Positions 1 to 8,543 of a DNA stretch of 64,000 nt are shown here, piece by piece. The stretch is from CAZBGQ01 sp964491515 (GTDB lineage: Bacteria > Patescibacteriota > Gracilibacteria > UBA1369 > UBA12473). The notes beneath the pieces were generated by a model that worked only from the letters and a program-made list of their open reading frames with translations, made no database searches and was not told the DNA's origin. The stretch lies in the NCBI GenBank assembly GCA_964491515.1, contig CAZBGQ010000002.1:62001-126000 (forward strand), in the 5' to 3' direction. Positions within the stretch are counted from its first letter, which is position 1. The number at the start of each line of letters is the position of its first letter. Position numbers and translations under genes: made by a program.

Positions 1-3000
1 TGCCTCATAAACCTTCAAAACATCCGCCAACTCAACCAAGTCAACCTTTTCACCAATAACCGTCTCAGCTGAAGTCAACGCTTCAATTTTTTCTTCAAAC
101 AATTCTTTCTCCTCTTTCACTACAATCAAATCTGTATCCTTTGTCTTTTCTACAACCCCCACTTCTTCAACCTCATCCGTTCCTTCTTCATTTAATTCCT
201 CCAATGCCTTTTCTTTCAAAAGTTCTTTTTCTAATTCCAACTTAGCCTTCGCCTCAGCTTGAGCATTCTCAAACACTTCTTTCGTTTCTTCCTTAAGCTC
301 CTCCAATTTTTCTTGAACCTCCACATCTAATTCTTCCGTTTCAACTTCCACTCCAGATTCAGATTCTACATCCGCTTCAACATCACTATCAGACGCAACC
401 GGGTAAAGTTCTTCAACCTCATCAACAATAGCTTCAAGCACTTCTTCCTCTACTTCTAATTCTGGGATCAGAATAACTTCTGGAGCTTCAACTACAGGCG
501 TTGGAGTTGACTCAATAACAGGAGTAACATCCCCCGGTTGTGACACATCAGATTCTCCACCTAAAGACCCTGTTGAATCCTCAGAAGATTCGCTTTCTCC
601 ACCTAATGACTCAGAAGAATCAGTAGTACCATCAACAGTCGATTCAGTAATACTCTCAGACGTTTCAGAGCTACTAGAACTTGAGCTAGAGCCACCAGAC
701 CCTCCAGATCCTCCACCACCGCCACCTCCGCCGGTAACAACCGGATCCGCAACAGACGCCGTCTGTGTGTAACTCAAAGCATAAGCCGTAGCGCCAGACA
801 CATTACCAGCCGCATCAGTCTGAGTGAATGAATACGAATTCGTTCCTATAGCCAAAGTAGCATCATACGACCATGTCGTTGATGCATCCGCAGCTATAAG
901 TGCTGACCCACCTAAACTAACCGAAGCATTCGTTTCTTTTGTTCCTAAAATAGTCACATAATAGGTGTCCGAAACTGAATCATAAGCCGCGCTATTAGCC
1001 GGAGAAGTCACTGTTGGCGCCGATGGCGCCGTAGAATCCAATGTCAGGCTAAAAGCCGTAGCACTCGATTCATTACCCACATAATCAGTTGAAACCACGG
1101 AAAATGAATTCAACCCTTCCGATAACGTCATGGGATAAGACCATGTCGTTCCAGAATCCAATGTATATACCAATACTCCCCCAATCGAAACACTTGTATA
1201 AGCTTCTTTAGTTCCAGTAAAAGTATAAGAAGCAGTGGTTTGTGTCGCACTACTTGAAGTCACCGTAACCACAGCTGGATCAGCAACATCAGCCGAAATC
1301 AGAGTAGTAGCGCTAAGCCCTTTAGCATTCCCTGCTGCAGTTGTTAACTGAAAATATAAAACATCATTTTCATAAGCCGAATAATCACCGTACAAATGTG
1401 CTTGCAGCTCATCATCAGAAAGCACCAAGGTCTCAGTTCCCAAATAAGCGGTTACATATGTTGTCGTATCCAACGCATAAAAATCAACCGTATCACCCAC
1501 CGCAAAATCCTCATTCGTATCAGTCATATACATACCTAAATGACTCGTATGAGGCTGATCATCAATGCGAGACTCAACCTCTGCATCTCCATGAGCATTC
1601 CCAGCACTTCCAGTTTGATTATTATTAGCACCATCATTATTAAGCACAATAGTCGGACCACTATCCGCCACACCTAAATAAAAGACATTTCCACGCAAAT
1701 AGTTTCCTGTCGTGGTTGCCCCAGCTACCGTAATTCCATTATCGCCACCACCCCCATTAAATCCAATTTTATTAGCCTTAATTAAACTCGAATCAATAAC
1801 TTCATCACCATATCCAATAATCACACCTTTAGGACCTCCAGTAAGAAGAACACCTGCCGATGAATTACCTAGACCCGATGCCAACAATTTATTAGTTCCA
1901 ACATAATTACCAGTCACCACCACATCGTCTATACCAATATTAATTCCAGAATAATTACCTCCCACCACATTCGCCTCATCATCACTATCTCCTCCAACCG
2001 TAATCCCTGTTCCTCCTGTAAACTGAATTCCATTTTGACCATTTGAAATAGTGGCAGAAGAAGAAGCATTCAAGCCAACAATATTCCCCTGCACCGTAAC
2101 GGTCGTCAAAGAAGAAGAACCCGCACTAGCAAAAATTCCATTGGACACATTTCCAGAAATCAAATTCCCAGCAACTGTTCCATCCTTAACACCGATATTA
2201 ACAGTATTCACCGGCTCACTCGGATTAATTAAAATTCCATGAGTCCCATTTTGAATCGCCGCCGCACCAATCTTATTAGTTCCAATATAATTACCAATTA
2301 AAACTATATTAGTACCACCATTGATTTCAACACCTTCATTTCCATTTCCAGAGATAATATTACGTTTAAGTGTCTCCGTCCCTCCCACACGGATATTACT
2401 CACCGTATTTTCAAATCTAATCCCATCTCCGCTATTTCCCATATCCACGGTTCCTGTGCTATCCAATCCAATAATATTTCCCTGAACATAGACACCGGCA
2501 GAACCACTACCCTGAATCAATAAACCATTTCCTGCATTTGAAGAAAGCACATTGGTTCCAGCATCAAGGCTATTACCAATAGTAACCGAATCCATATTAC
2601 CGTTAACCGTGATCGCATTGTTACTATTAGCAAGAGCGACACCACCAGTCGCATCAACACCTAAATAACTAGAATAAATACCAATTTCACCTCCAACAGA
2701 GGAAACATTAATCGCATCATTCGAATTACCAGAGATAACATTTGTCACATTTGCCGAAGTTGAAATACCAATAGTTGTAGACCCTGATGAATTCAAATAT
2801 ATTCCGTGAACACCATTGGCCACAGCTCCCGTCCCTGCCGCGTTCGTCCCAATATAGTTTTCAGAGATCTTAACATGTGACGCTCCACTTGAAATTTCAA
2901 TTCCATCACCAATATTACCAGAAATAACATTTGGATTATCAATGGCCGTTTCATCTGAACTCCCGATCAAAAAGCCAGATGACGTATTCAAAAGAATTCC

Positions 3001-4713
3001 ATCAATTCCATTAGCCAACGCCGCCGTACCTGCCGCATTCAACCCAATATAATTTCCGGAAATCTGAAAATCTCTTGAGTCCGTATTTACATGAATCCCG
3101 TATGACGTACTGGCCGCAATCACATTGCGCTTAATCATACAATTCCCAACCGTCTCGTTACATGACGCGGCATTAATTTCAATCGCATCACCACCATTTC
3201 CCAGTGCCACTGCACCAGTCAAATCCGTTCCTACATAATTATTTTCAACATCAATCCTAGAAGTAAAAGAACCTCTTATATAAAACCCATCATTCGTATT
3301 TCCCGAAATCAAATTACGTTTATTAACACCAACCTCAAACGCCGCCGCGTGAGCACCACCTGAATCCCAACAAATCCCACTATCATTTGGAATCGCGGAA
3401 TCACCATCCACATTGGTTCCAATATAATTCCCATCGATCTTAATAGTTCCGGAATTATTATTAGTCTCAACTCGAATTCCACAATACGAACTAGGCGCAC
3501 CACTAATAAGATTACGCTGCCCTCCTGAGGCACCTCCAATCTGAATATCTGAACCACTGGTTATTTGAATGTTATCAGTTCCATTCGCCAAGACCGTATT
3601 TCCACTCTCATCCACTCCAATATAATTCCCGAAAAGCATCCACTTATCCGCACCACTCCTAAAATCAACACCCTGATCTGAATTACCAGAAATCACATTA
3701 TCTTTAATAAAACAATTTCCCCAAACCGCACAAGACCCATCAATTTGAACACCTCTTCCTCCGTTATTAGATTCTGCACCCGTACCCAACGCATTCGTTC
3801 CAATATAATTATTTTCAACCACTAAATCAGAAAACGTTCCATTAAGATTAAGCTGTCCATAAGCATTATTCGAAATAATATTTCGTTCACCACTCAATCC
3901 CCCGCCAATCTGAACCGTTCCTGTATACGACTGTCCATTTTGAGAACAAATCCCCCAGCCACTTCCGGTTCCTCCAGATCCATCGCTATCCACTCCAATA
4001 TAATTTCCAGAAATCGTTAAATCACCCACACTATTTTGAATATAAATCGAACAATGTCCTCCAACACCAGCACCCTGAAACACATTTCTTTCATTCGAAT
4101 CATCCCCACCAATAACCACGCCATTAGCACCTTGAATAATAATTCCAGCATATCCAGTATCAATCGTTGCACCATCTGCTTGAACTCCTACATAATTATT
4201 AATAAACGTAATATCATTAGCCACTAAGCCCAGCGCATAGGAACTACCTGTACCCCATCCTTGAAAAATATTGCGATCCGTTCCATCCGTCCCTCCAATC
4301 GTGGCATTAGCCCCACTCACCGTAAGCTGCTCTTCAAATCCATCAAAAGTACAACCCTTAACAGTAGAAGGACCTATGAGCCTAGTCCCAGCAATCGCCC
4401 CTCCAGCCAACGTAACATCCCCATCACAATCCAAAATAATTCCTAAAGAATCTGTAGTCTGTGGATCCAAAACAAGATTAGGATCCGTAATCGTAACCGT
4501 CCCCGATCCACTAAAAGCAATCGTATCTTGGCCCACATTCGCATCAGCTGCATTAATAGCTTCGGTAAGAGTACACGTTGCATCACAAATCCCATCACCT
4601 GCCACATAATTGTAATCAGTAACCGTATACGTAGCCGCCATCACCGAACCCACACTCAATGCGAGCACAAGGATTGACGCAGACAACAGATTGAGGAGCA
4701 ATCGTTTAAACAA
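1..4713 (-). CDS. Giant secreted right-handed beta-helix (CSLREA-type) surface protein, C-terminus beyond the window
   Basis: An open frame of 1571 codons runs from a TTG at 4713 to the left window edge without a stop. The N-terminus is a signal peptide (charged FKR, then a Leu/Val-rich stretch ending SVMA, about residues 1-26). A CSLREA-like segment follows (CDATCTLTEAINAAD, about residues 40-65). Residues 70-1080 are repeats of the form NYIGTN..G..A..NG..GI and RNVISGN, typical of parallel beta-helix rungs. Two or three Ig-like domains follow (about 1140-1315, GTKE and SLGG motifs), then a Gly8/Ser8 linker and a very acidic, Ser- then Glu-rich tail with coiled-coil character. In known families such proteins are surface exposed, so adhesion or glycan binding is an inference. 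The TTG start has no Shine-Dalgarno sequence and is chosen because it gives a complete signal peptide and an in-frame TAA lies at 4726-4728. Confidence 0.85.
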   Translation of the reverse strand, partial: MFKRLLLNLLSASILVLALSVGSVMAATYTVTDYNYVAGDGICDATCTLTEAINAADANVGQDTIAFSGSGTVTITDPNLVLDPQTTDSLGIILDCDGDVTLAGGAIAGTRLIGPSTVKGCTFDGFEEQLTVSGANATIGGTDGTDRNIFQGWGTGSSYALGLVANDITFINNYVGVQADGATIDTGYAGIIIQGANGVVIGGDDSNERNVFQGAGVGGHCSIYIQNSVGDLTISGNYIGVDSDGSGGTGSGWGICSQNGQSYTGTVQIGGGLSGERNIISNNAYGQLNLNGTFSDLVVENNYIGTNALGTGAESNNGGRGVQIDGSCAVWGNCFIKDNVISGNSDQGVDFRSGADKWMLFGNYIGVDESGNTVLANGTDNIQITSGSDIQIGGASGGQRNLISGAPSSYCGIRVETNNNSGTIKIDGNYIGTNVDGDSAIPNDSGICWDSGGAHAAAFEVGVNKRNLISGNTNDGFYIRGSFTSRIDVENNYVGTDLTGAVALGNGGDAIEINAASCNETVGNCMIKRNVIAASTSYGIHVNTDSRDFQISGNYIGLNAAGTAALANGIDGILLNTSSGFLIGSSDETAIDNPNVISGNIGDGIEISSGASHVKISENYIGTNAAGTGAVANGVHGIYLNSSGSTTIGISTSANVTNVISGNSNDAINVSSVGGEIGIYSSYLGVDATGGVALANSNNAITVNGNMDSVTIGNSLDAGTNVLSSNAGNGLLIQGSGSAGVYVQGNIIGLDSTGTVDMGNSGDGIRFENTVSNIRVGGTETLKRNIISGNGNEGVEINGGTNIVLIGNYIGTNKIGAAAIQNGTHGILINPSEPVNTVNIGVKDGTVAGNLISGNVSNGIFASAGSSSLTTVTVQGNIVGLNASSSATISNGQNGIQFTGGTGITVGGDSDDEANVVGGNYSGINIGIDDVVVTGNYVGTNKLLASGLGNSSAGVLLTGGPKGVIIGYGDEVIDSSLIKANKIGFNGGGGDNGITVAGATTTGNYLRGNVFYLGVADSGPTIVLNNDGANNNQTGSAGNAHGDAEVESRIDDQPHTSHLGMYMTDTNEDFAVGDTVDFYALDTTTYVTAYLGTETLVLSDDELQAHLYGDYSAYENDVLYFQLTTAAGNAKGLSATTLISADVADPAVVTVTSSSATQTTASYTFTGTKEAYTSVSIGGVLVYTLDSGTTWSYPMTLSEGLNSFSVVSTDYVGNESSATAFSLTLDSTAPSAPTVTSPANSAAYDSVSDTYYVTILGTKETNASVSLGGSALIAADASTTWSYDATLAIGTNSYSFTQTDAAGNVSGATAYALSYTQTASVADPVVTGGGGGGGGSGGSGGSSSSSSSSETSESITESTVDGTTDSSESLGGESESSEDSTGSLGGESDVSQPGDVTPVIESTPTPVVEAPEVILIPELEVEEEVLEAIVDEVEELYPVASDSDVEADVESESGVEVETEELDVEVQEKLEELKEETKEVFENAQAEAKAKLELEKELLKEKALEELNEEGTDEVEEVGVVEKTKDTDLIVVKEEKELFEEKIEALTSAETVIGEKVDLVELADVLKVYEA

Positions 4714-4744
4714 GGAATTTTTGTTTTAATTTTTACTTCAAAAT

Positions 4745-4773
4745 ATTATACCCCGAAAAGCCTCGAATGTGAA
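4745..4773 (-). promoter_or_regulatory. Promoter for the beta-helix protein
   Basis: Read on the minus strand, TTCACA (4773-4768) and TATAAT (4750-4745) are separated by 17 bp. The -10 box lies 31 nt before the TTG start at 4713. Confidence 0.6.
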
Positions 4774-4835
4774 GAGCATAGGCGCTGAACAAAAACCAAC
4801 TTTCGCACACAAAAAACGCCTCCACTTTTTTTTAA

Positions 4836-4910
4836 TGGTAGCGCCAGGGGGAATCGAACCCCCGTTACCAGGATGAAAACCTGGCGTCCTAACCACTAGA
4901 CGATGGCGCC
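4836..4910 (-). tRNA. tRNA-Glu (UUC), CCA encoded
   Basis: The minus strand folds as a complete tRNA: acceptor GGCGCCA pairing with TGGCGCT, a D arm, an anticodon stem CCAGG/CCTGG around loop TTTTCAT (anticodon TTC), and a T arm with GGTTCGATTCC. The 3' end reads A then CCA, so CCA is genome encoded. The first acceptor pair is a G-U wobble. A promoter lies just upstream. Confidence 0.95.
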
Positions 4911-4941
4911 ACAATTGAGTTCACTTCGAGAAAACAAAACT

Positions 4942-4969
4942 AGTATAGACATTACCTCCCCTGTGTCAA
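4942..4969 (-). promoter_or_regulatory. Promoter for tRNA-Glu
   Basis: On the minus strand TTGACA (4969-4964), a 16-bp spacer and TATACT (4947-4942) lie about 32 nt before the tRNA 5' end. The -35 box is inside the last codons of the upstream gene. Confidence 0.65.
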
Positions 4970-5380
4970 CTGTAGTAACAAACCAGCCTTATCCATAACA
5001 GCAGGATCCTCCTGATAGTTCTCCTCTTCCTGGAACAAAGATGTTGGATTTTCAGCAAAAAAATAACGTCCACCCAAAAATCGCACATAGAAAGTCACTT
5101 GATCAGATCCTGGAAAATCAACCTTATGAACTTGATACGTCAAGAAATTCTTTGCATCAAGAGCCCCGCCCCAAGGACCAGTTGCCACATCATCACACAA
5201 CACCACCGCACCAATAGAACTTTCTTCAACAGATAAATGAAGGGCAAGCTTAGATCCAAAATGCGCTGAAGCCGCGGACTCCTCTACTTCAAAAGGGGCT
5301 TCCGACTCCGCCGCCAAAACCGCTCCCGGCACCATCGAAAGCCCAAGGGTCAACGCGGACAAAACACTCGTAACTTTCAT
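4952..5380 (-). CDS. Small exported protein of unknown function
   Basis: The 142-residue product starts with a good signal peptide (MKVTSVLSALTLGLSMVPG, cleavage after AVLA). The mature part is acidic at first (ESEAPFEVEESAA) and then beta-rich with no recognised domain. The frame stays open to 5533, but a promoter at 5482-5509 lies inside that extension, so the longest version cannot be the usual product. An ATG at 5473, about 2 nt from the predicted transcription start, would give a leaderless 173-residue form. The ATG at 5380 is preferred because the signal peptide then starts normally. I do not recognise the family. Confidence 0.6.
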   Translation of the reverse strand: MKVTSVLSALTLGLSMVPGAVLAAESEAPFEVEESAASAHFGSKLALHLSVEESSIGAVVLCDDVATGPWGGALDAKNFLTYQVHKVDFPGSDQVTFYVRFLGGRYFFAENPTSLFQEEENYQEDPAVMDKAGLLLQLTQGR

Positions 5381-5481
5381 AGAGAAACAAGCCGAGAAAG
5401 ACGAGACTGTTGCCGATTCTGGACGAAAAGGTGGATCAGAAAAACCGCTATTTGGGGAAGATTCAAGAGACATCAAGAAGA

Positions 5482-5509
5482 AATTTAACACTTTCAAAAA
5501 ATTTGTCAA
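5482..5509 (-). promoter_or_regulatory. Promoter for the exported protein at 4952-5380
   Basis: On the minus strand TTGACA (5509-5504), 16 bp, TAAATT (5487-5482). Transcription would begin near 5475, right at an in-frame ATG (5473) and 95 nt before the preferred ATG (5380). Confidence 0.55.
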
Positions 5510-5661
5510 TATTTTTCCAAATAACCACTCCAAACCTGTAAATTACCAAATCACACCACGCTCTCCTCGTAGATGCACCACAAAAAACACAAATTCTCTT
5601 TACAGAAGCCAAACCTGTAAACTATCCTGTAATCAGGTTTATTACTTTAACCCATTTTACA

Positions 5662-5859
5662 ATGGCTTATGCACACACCAATAGTAAGGGGCAGACCTAC
5701 TTACTTCACGGGAAAATGGTCACTCTTCGAGGCGGCCGTCAGCAACAAATTTACTACTTCGCTCGCGAAGAAAAAGCTGATGCTCTAGACGCACTTCCAG
5801 AAGGATACCAAGTAGTTGAAAACAAACGAACTGGTCTCCCAATGCTTAAGAAAGCTTAA
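5662..5859 (+). CDS. Conserved small basic protein of unknown function
   Basis: A 65-residue soluble protein with no signal peptide or membrane segment. It has the pattern GQTYLLHGKMVTLRGG, then IYYFAR, then ALDALPEGYQVVENKRTGLP. I recall similar short proteins in several bacterial groups, including candidate phyla, but none with a defined function. The compact mix of basic and aromatic residues would suit nucleic acid or ribosome association, which is only an inference. It is monocistronic: a strong terminator follows 35 nt after the stop. There is no Shine-Dalgarno sequence (the start is preceded by CCCATTTTACA). Confidence 0.75.
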   Translation: MAYAHTNSKGQTYLLHGKMVTLRGGRQQQIYYFAREEKADALDALPEGYQVVENKRTGLPMLKKA

Positions 5860-5894
5860 GTTTTTTATTGTGGACATCCACCATAAAACATTAG

Positions 5895-5920
5895 AGCCCC
5901 ACCTAACAGTGGGGCTTTTC
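5895..5920 (+). terminator. Rho-independent terminator
   Basis: An 8-bp stem AGCCCCAC/GTGGGGCT with a 6-nt loop, its 3' arm running into TTTTC. It ends the transcript of the small gene at 5662-5859. Confidence 0.85.
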
Positions 5921-5938
5921 TTATGGTAAAGTACACAT

Positions 5939-6472
5939 ATGCTAGTCAACCTCATCCTCCTCTCCATTCTTAGTTTTGCCTTACTGATGCTAATCAGCAT
6001 CATTTTGCATATTTTTTCCGGTGCCCCTTGGGTCCCCAGTAAAAAAGCCACAATCAATCTAATGCTTCAGGAAGCTAAATTGAAACCAAACCAAAACCTT
6101 TACGACCTAGGATGTGGAGACGCTCGACTACTCATCAAAGCAGAAAAACAGTTTCAAACAAAAGGAACCGGCTATGAACATGCCCCCCTCGCCTACGTTG
6201 CCGCCATGCTAAACAAATGGATCCACCGTTCACAAGTCCAGGTCCATTATAAAAACTTTTTCAAACACTCCCTAAAAGGTGCTGATGTTATTTTCCTTTA
6301 TCTCGGCCCAGACGTTCAGAAAAAACTTGCCCCCAAACTAAAAAAAGAGTGCAAACCAGGAACCCTCATCCTGAGCAACACATTCCATCTTCCAACCTTC
6401 GAACCAATCAAGCACATTCCAAAAAACAAACTGACCAATTCGGTCTACCTCTATAAAGTACCTCGTCGATGA
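5939..6472 (+). CDS. Membrane-anchored class I methyltransferase, FAM173-like (copy 1)
   Basis: The 177-residue protein has one N-terminal membrane helix (residues 2-27), then GAPWVPS and a Rossmann methyltransferase. SAM motif I is LYDLGCGDARLL (about residues 56-67), followed by GTGYEHAPLAYVAA and ADVIFLYLGPDVQKKLAPKL. The combination of a leader helix, GxGD motif, a GYE acidic strand and the late strand pattern resembles the FAM173 (ATPSCKMT/ANTKMT) group of protein lysine methyltransferases. Assignment to that group is an inference from motif order. It overlaps the next, paralogous gene by 4 nt (ATGA), so the two are translationally coupled. The substrate is unknown. Confidence 0.7.
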   Translation: MLVNLILLSILSFALLMLISIILHIFSGAPWVPSKKATINLMLQEAKLKPNQNLYDLGCGDARLLIKAEKQFQTKGTGYEHAPLAYVAAMLNKWIHRSQVQVHYKNFFKHSLKGADVIFLYLGPDVQKKLAPKLKKECKPGTLILSNTFHLPTFEPIKHIPKNKLTNSVYLYKVPRR

Positions 6473-7023
6473 TTGAATTCATGGAGATCTTTCCTCCGAT
6501 CAGTCCATTTCAAAGTGCGCTTCTAGCCATCATGCTCGTCCCCACACTCATCGCATTGATATGGGGCGCTCCTTGGGTACCAACTCCCAAAAACCGCGTA
6601 CGAAGAATGCTCATATTAGCCAAACTAAAACCTGGAGAAACACTCTACGAACTAGGTTGCGGAGACGGACGACTCGCCCACATTGCCTCAGCAGAATACG
6701 GCATCAACGCCGTTGGATTTGAATTCTCTCCCATCATCTACGTCATGGCTAAACTTGTACAACCATTCTATTGGCTCAAGGGTTCACGTGCTCAAATCAA
6801 ATACCGCAACTTCTATAACGTCGATTTTTCCAAAGTTGACGTCATCACCTGCTATCTCCTCCCCCACTCCATTCGAAAAGTAACTACCAAGTGCGAAAAA
6901 GAACTCAAAAAAGGTGCACGCGTGATTTCCTATGCCTTTCCTTTCCTCAAATGGGAACCAACACACCGCGAACGCCGCATCCGAAAAAAAGCATACGGCC
7001 CGATTTGGGTATATAAACGCTAA
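6469..7023 (+). CDS. Membrane-anchored class I methyltransferase, FAM173-like (copy 2)
   Basis: This 184-residue paralogue of the preceding gene has the same plan: N-terminal membrane helix (residues 14-34), GAPWVPT, SAM motif LYELGCGDGRLA (about 59-70), then AVGFEFSPIIYVMAKL. The C-terminal half reads DVITCYLLPHSIRKV, then KKGARVISYAFPFLKWEP. The last block is close to the ARVIACRFPFPxWxP block of FAM173 lysine methyltransferases, so this copy keeps the family signature better than copy 1. A membrane-associated lysine methyltransferase is likely; partner and target are not shown by the sequence. The 3' end is 10 nt from the convergent comEC-like gene. Confidence 0.72.
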   Translation: MIEFMEIFPPISPFQSALLAIMLVPTLIALIWGAPWVPTPKNRVRRMLILAKLKPGETLYELGCGDGRLAHIASAEYGINAVGFEFSPIIYVMAKLVQPFYWLKGSRAQIKYRNFYNVDFSKVDVITCYLLPHSIRKVTTKCEKELKKGARVISYAFPFLKWEPTHRERRIRKKAYGPIWVYKR

Positions 7024-7033
7024 ATCCCCCTCT

Positions 7034-8443
7034 CTAAAAAAAATCGATTGACGCAAAAGGGATCATCGCACTCAGATGAGCAATTTGAATGATCGCCTCT
7101 AAAAAAAACCAGGCAACATATGCAACCAGCAAACCTCCATCCCACCACACATAAGAAATAAGCAACGCCCCAAACGACAATGCCATGGCCACAGGGATAA
7201 GTGACACCGCCGCCACATTCGCCAGAGGAGCAATAAGAGAAAAACGTCCAAAGCTAGAAATAATAATAGGAACCGCCAATGTCTGAGCCGCCAACGTTGT
7301 TACAAGCGCCTCCCGAATAGAAAGTGCTTTCGGAATAATGTCGTACACCTCCAACCACTTCAATCCTTGCTCAACGGTAGGTGTCATATAAATGAGTCCA
7401 CACGTGGCCGCAAACGACAATTGGAAACCCACATCATCCACCAGAATAAATGGATTCCACAATGTCATCCCAGCCGCTGTCAAAGCTAAAAGCCGCGTCA
7501 CCTCAGATCGCCGCCCAAACCACACCGCCCACAAACCAAGAACTCCCATGATCGCCGAACGAACCACGGCGGCCGTTCCGCCAACCAAAACCACAAACAC
7601 TCCAATCACACCGGTCGCCAACAATGTCTGCCATCTCCGAGATAAAGACTGAAACAATCCTGAAACAAAGACAATAATAAGCGTAATATTATAACCAGAA
7701 ATCGCAATGATATGAGTGAGGCCACTCGTATTAAAATCTTCCATTATCCGCGGCGGGATTCCCCGCCGCGATCCCAGCAATAACCCAGCGGAAAAACTGG
7801 CATGAGGTTCTACCAGTAAACGGTTCAATCGTGCCTCCACATGAACTTTCAAGCGAAACACCCACTCACGCCAATCCCACCACCGAGCCCGATCCTCAGC
7901 CGCTTGAATCAGCCTAACTCGTGGTGTGTACATCACCGAATCAACTCCATACCTTCTCAAGTAATTCCGATACGAGAAATCATCAAATTCATGCGGAGCA
8001 GTCAGTGTGCCTTCAAAGGACAAACGATCTCCATACTGATATTCCGGATACCGATTCACCGTCACCAACGCAACACCATCCGTTTCTTGAGCTTCAAAAC
8101 TATCTACTTCCACAAGTAATTTAATACGATCCTCTCTCACATCCGGATAATCAGATACCACTCCTTCAACCACCACAAAAGCTTCTTCATCATGAAACGA
8201 AATCAAAGGGCGCTCCTCAAATTCCCAAAAAGCCAAACCCCATCTGAACCACCCAAACAAAAAAAGGCCTCCCCACAATAACCCATCTCTCCAAGAGCAC
8301 CCAAAAACTCTCACTCCCACCACCCAACCACTGGTAAGCACCAGTGAACTCACTGAAAATCCTCGACTTGCCCACCACACACCCAACACAAAAGCCCCCA
8401 CTCCTATAATAATATCTCGATGATGTTTCAGCTCCTCAATCAT
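7034..8443 (-). CDS. comEC: ComEC/Rec2-type DNA uptake channel without the C-terminal hydrolase domain
   Basis: The 469-residue membrane protein has two or three N-terminal helices, a DUF4131-like beta domain (about residues 60-190, GDRLSFEGTL) and the ComEC channel core with the hallmark GLTHIIAISGYNITLI near residue 230, followed by many membrane helices. In natural competence ComEC passes single-stranded DNA across the inner membrane. Full-length ComEC proteins are about 700-800 residues and end in a metallo-beta-lactamase domain; this one stops after the last helices (FASIDFF). That short form occurs in other bacteria, sometimes with the hydrolase encoded separately. The gene is alone on its strand and convergent with the methyltransferase pair. 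Confidence 0.85.
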   Translation of the reverse strand: MIEELKHHRDIIIGVGAFVLGVWWASRGFSVSSLVLTSGWVVGVRVFGCSWRDGLLWGGLFLFGWFRWGLAFWEFEERPLISFHDEEAFVVVEGVVSDYPDVREDRIKLLVEVDSFEAQETDGVALVTVNRYPEYQYGDRLSFEGTLTAPHEFDDFSYRNYLRRYGVDSVMYTPRVRLIQAAEDRARWWDWREWVFRLKVHVEARLNRLLVEPHASFSAGLLLGSRRGIPPRIMEDFNTSGLTHIIAISGYNITLIIVFVSGLFQSLSRRWQTLLATGVIGVFVVLVGGTAAVVRSAIMGVLGLWAVWFGRRSEVTRLLALTAAGMTLWNPFILVDDVGFQLSFAATCGLIYMTPTVEQGLKWLEVYDIIPKALSIREALVTTLAAQTLAVPIIISSFGRFSLIAPLANVAAVSLIPVAMALSFGALLISYVWWDGGLLVAYVAWFFLEAIIQIAHLSAMIPFASIDFF

Positions 8444-8543
8444 TCCAGCAAAATAACAGCCTCACATGAACAAAACATTTCATAAAAATGAACAAATCTA
8501 CCCCTAGACCCTCACCCCCCTTTTAAGGTATCGTTCATGCGCT

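Noticed and set aside
1341..4609. Plus-strand open frames across the beta-helix region
   Set aside because: They are shadows of the long minus-strand gene: repeat-derived, no promoter, low-complexity Thr/Pro/Ile/Ser products.
5532..5640. Repeated AACCTGTAAA near 5534 and 5611 as a CRISPR or iteron
   Set aside because: Only two copies 78 bp apart with imperfect flanks; no array or replication gene nearby.
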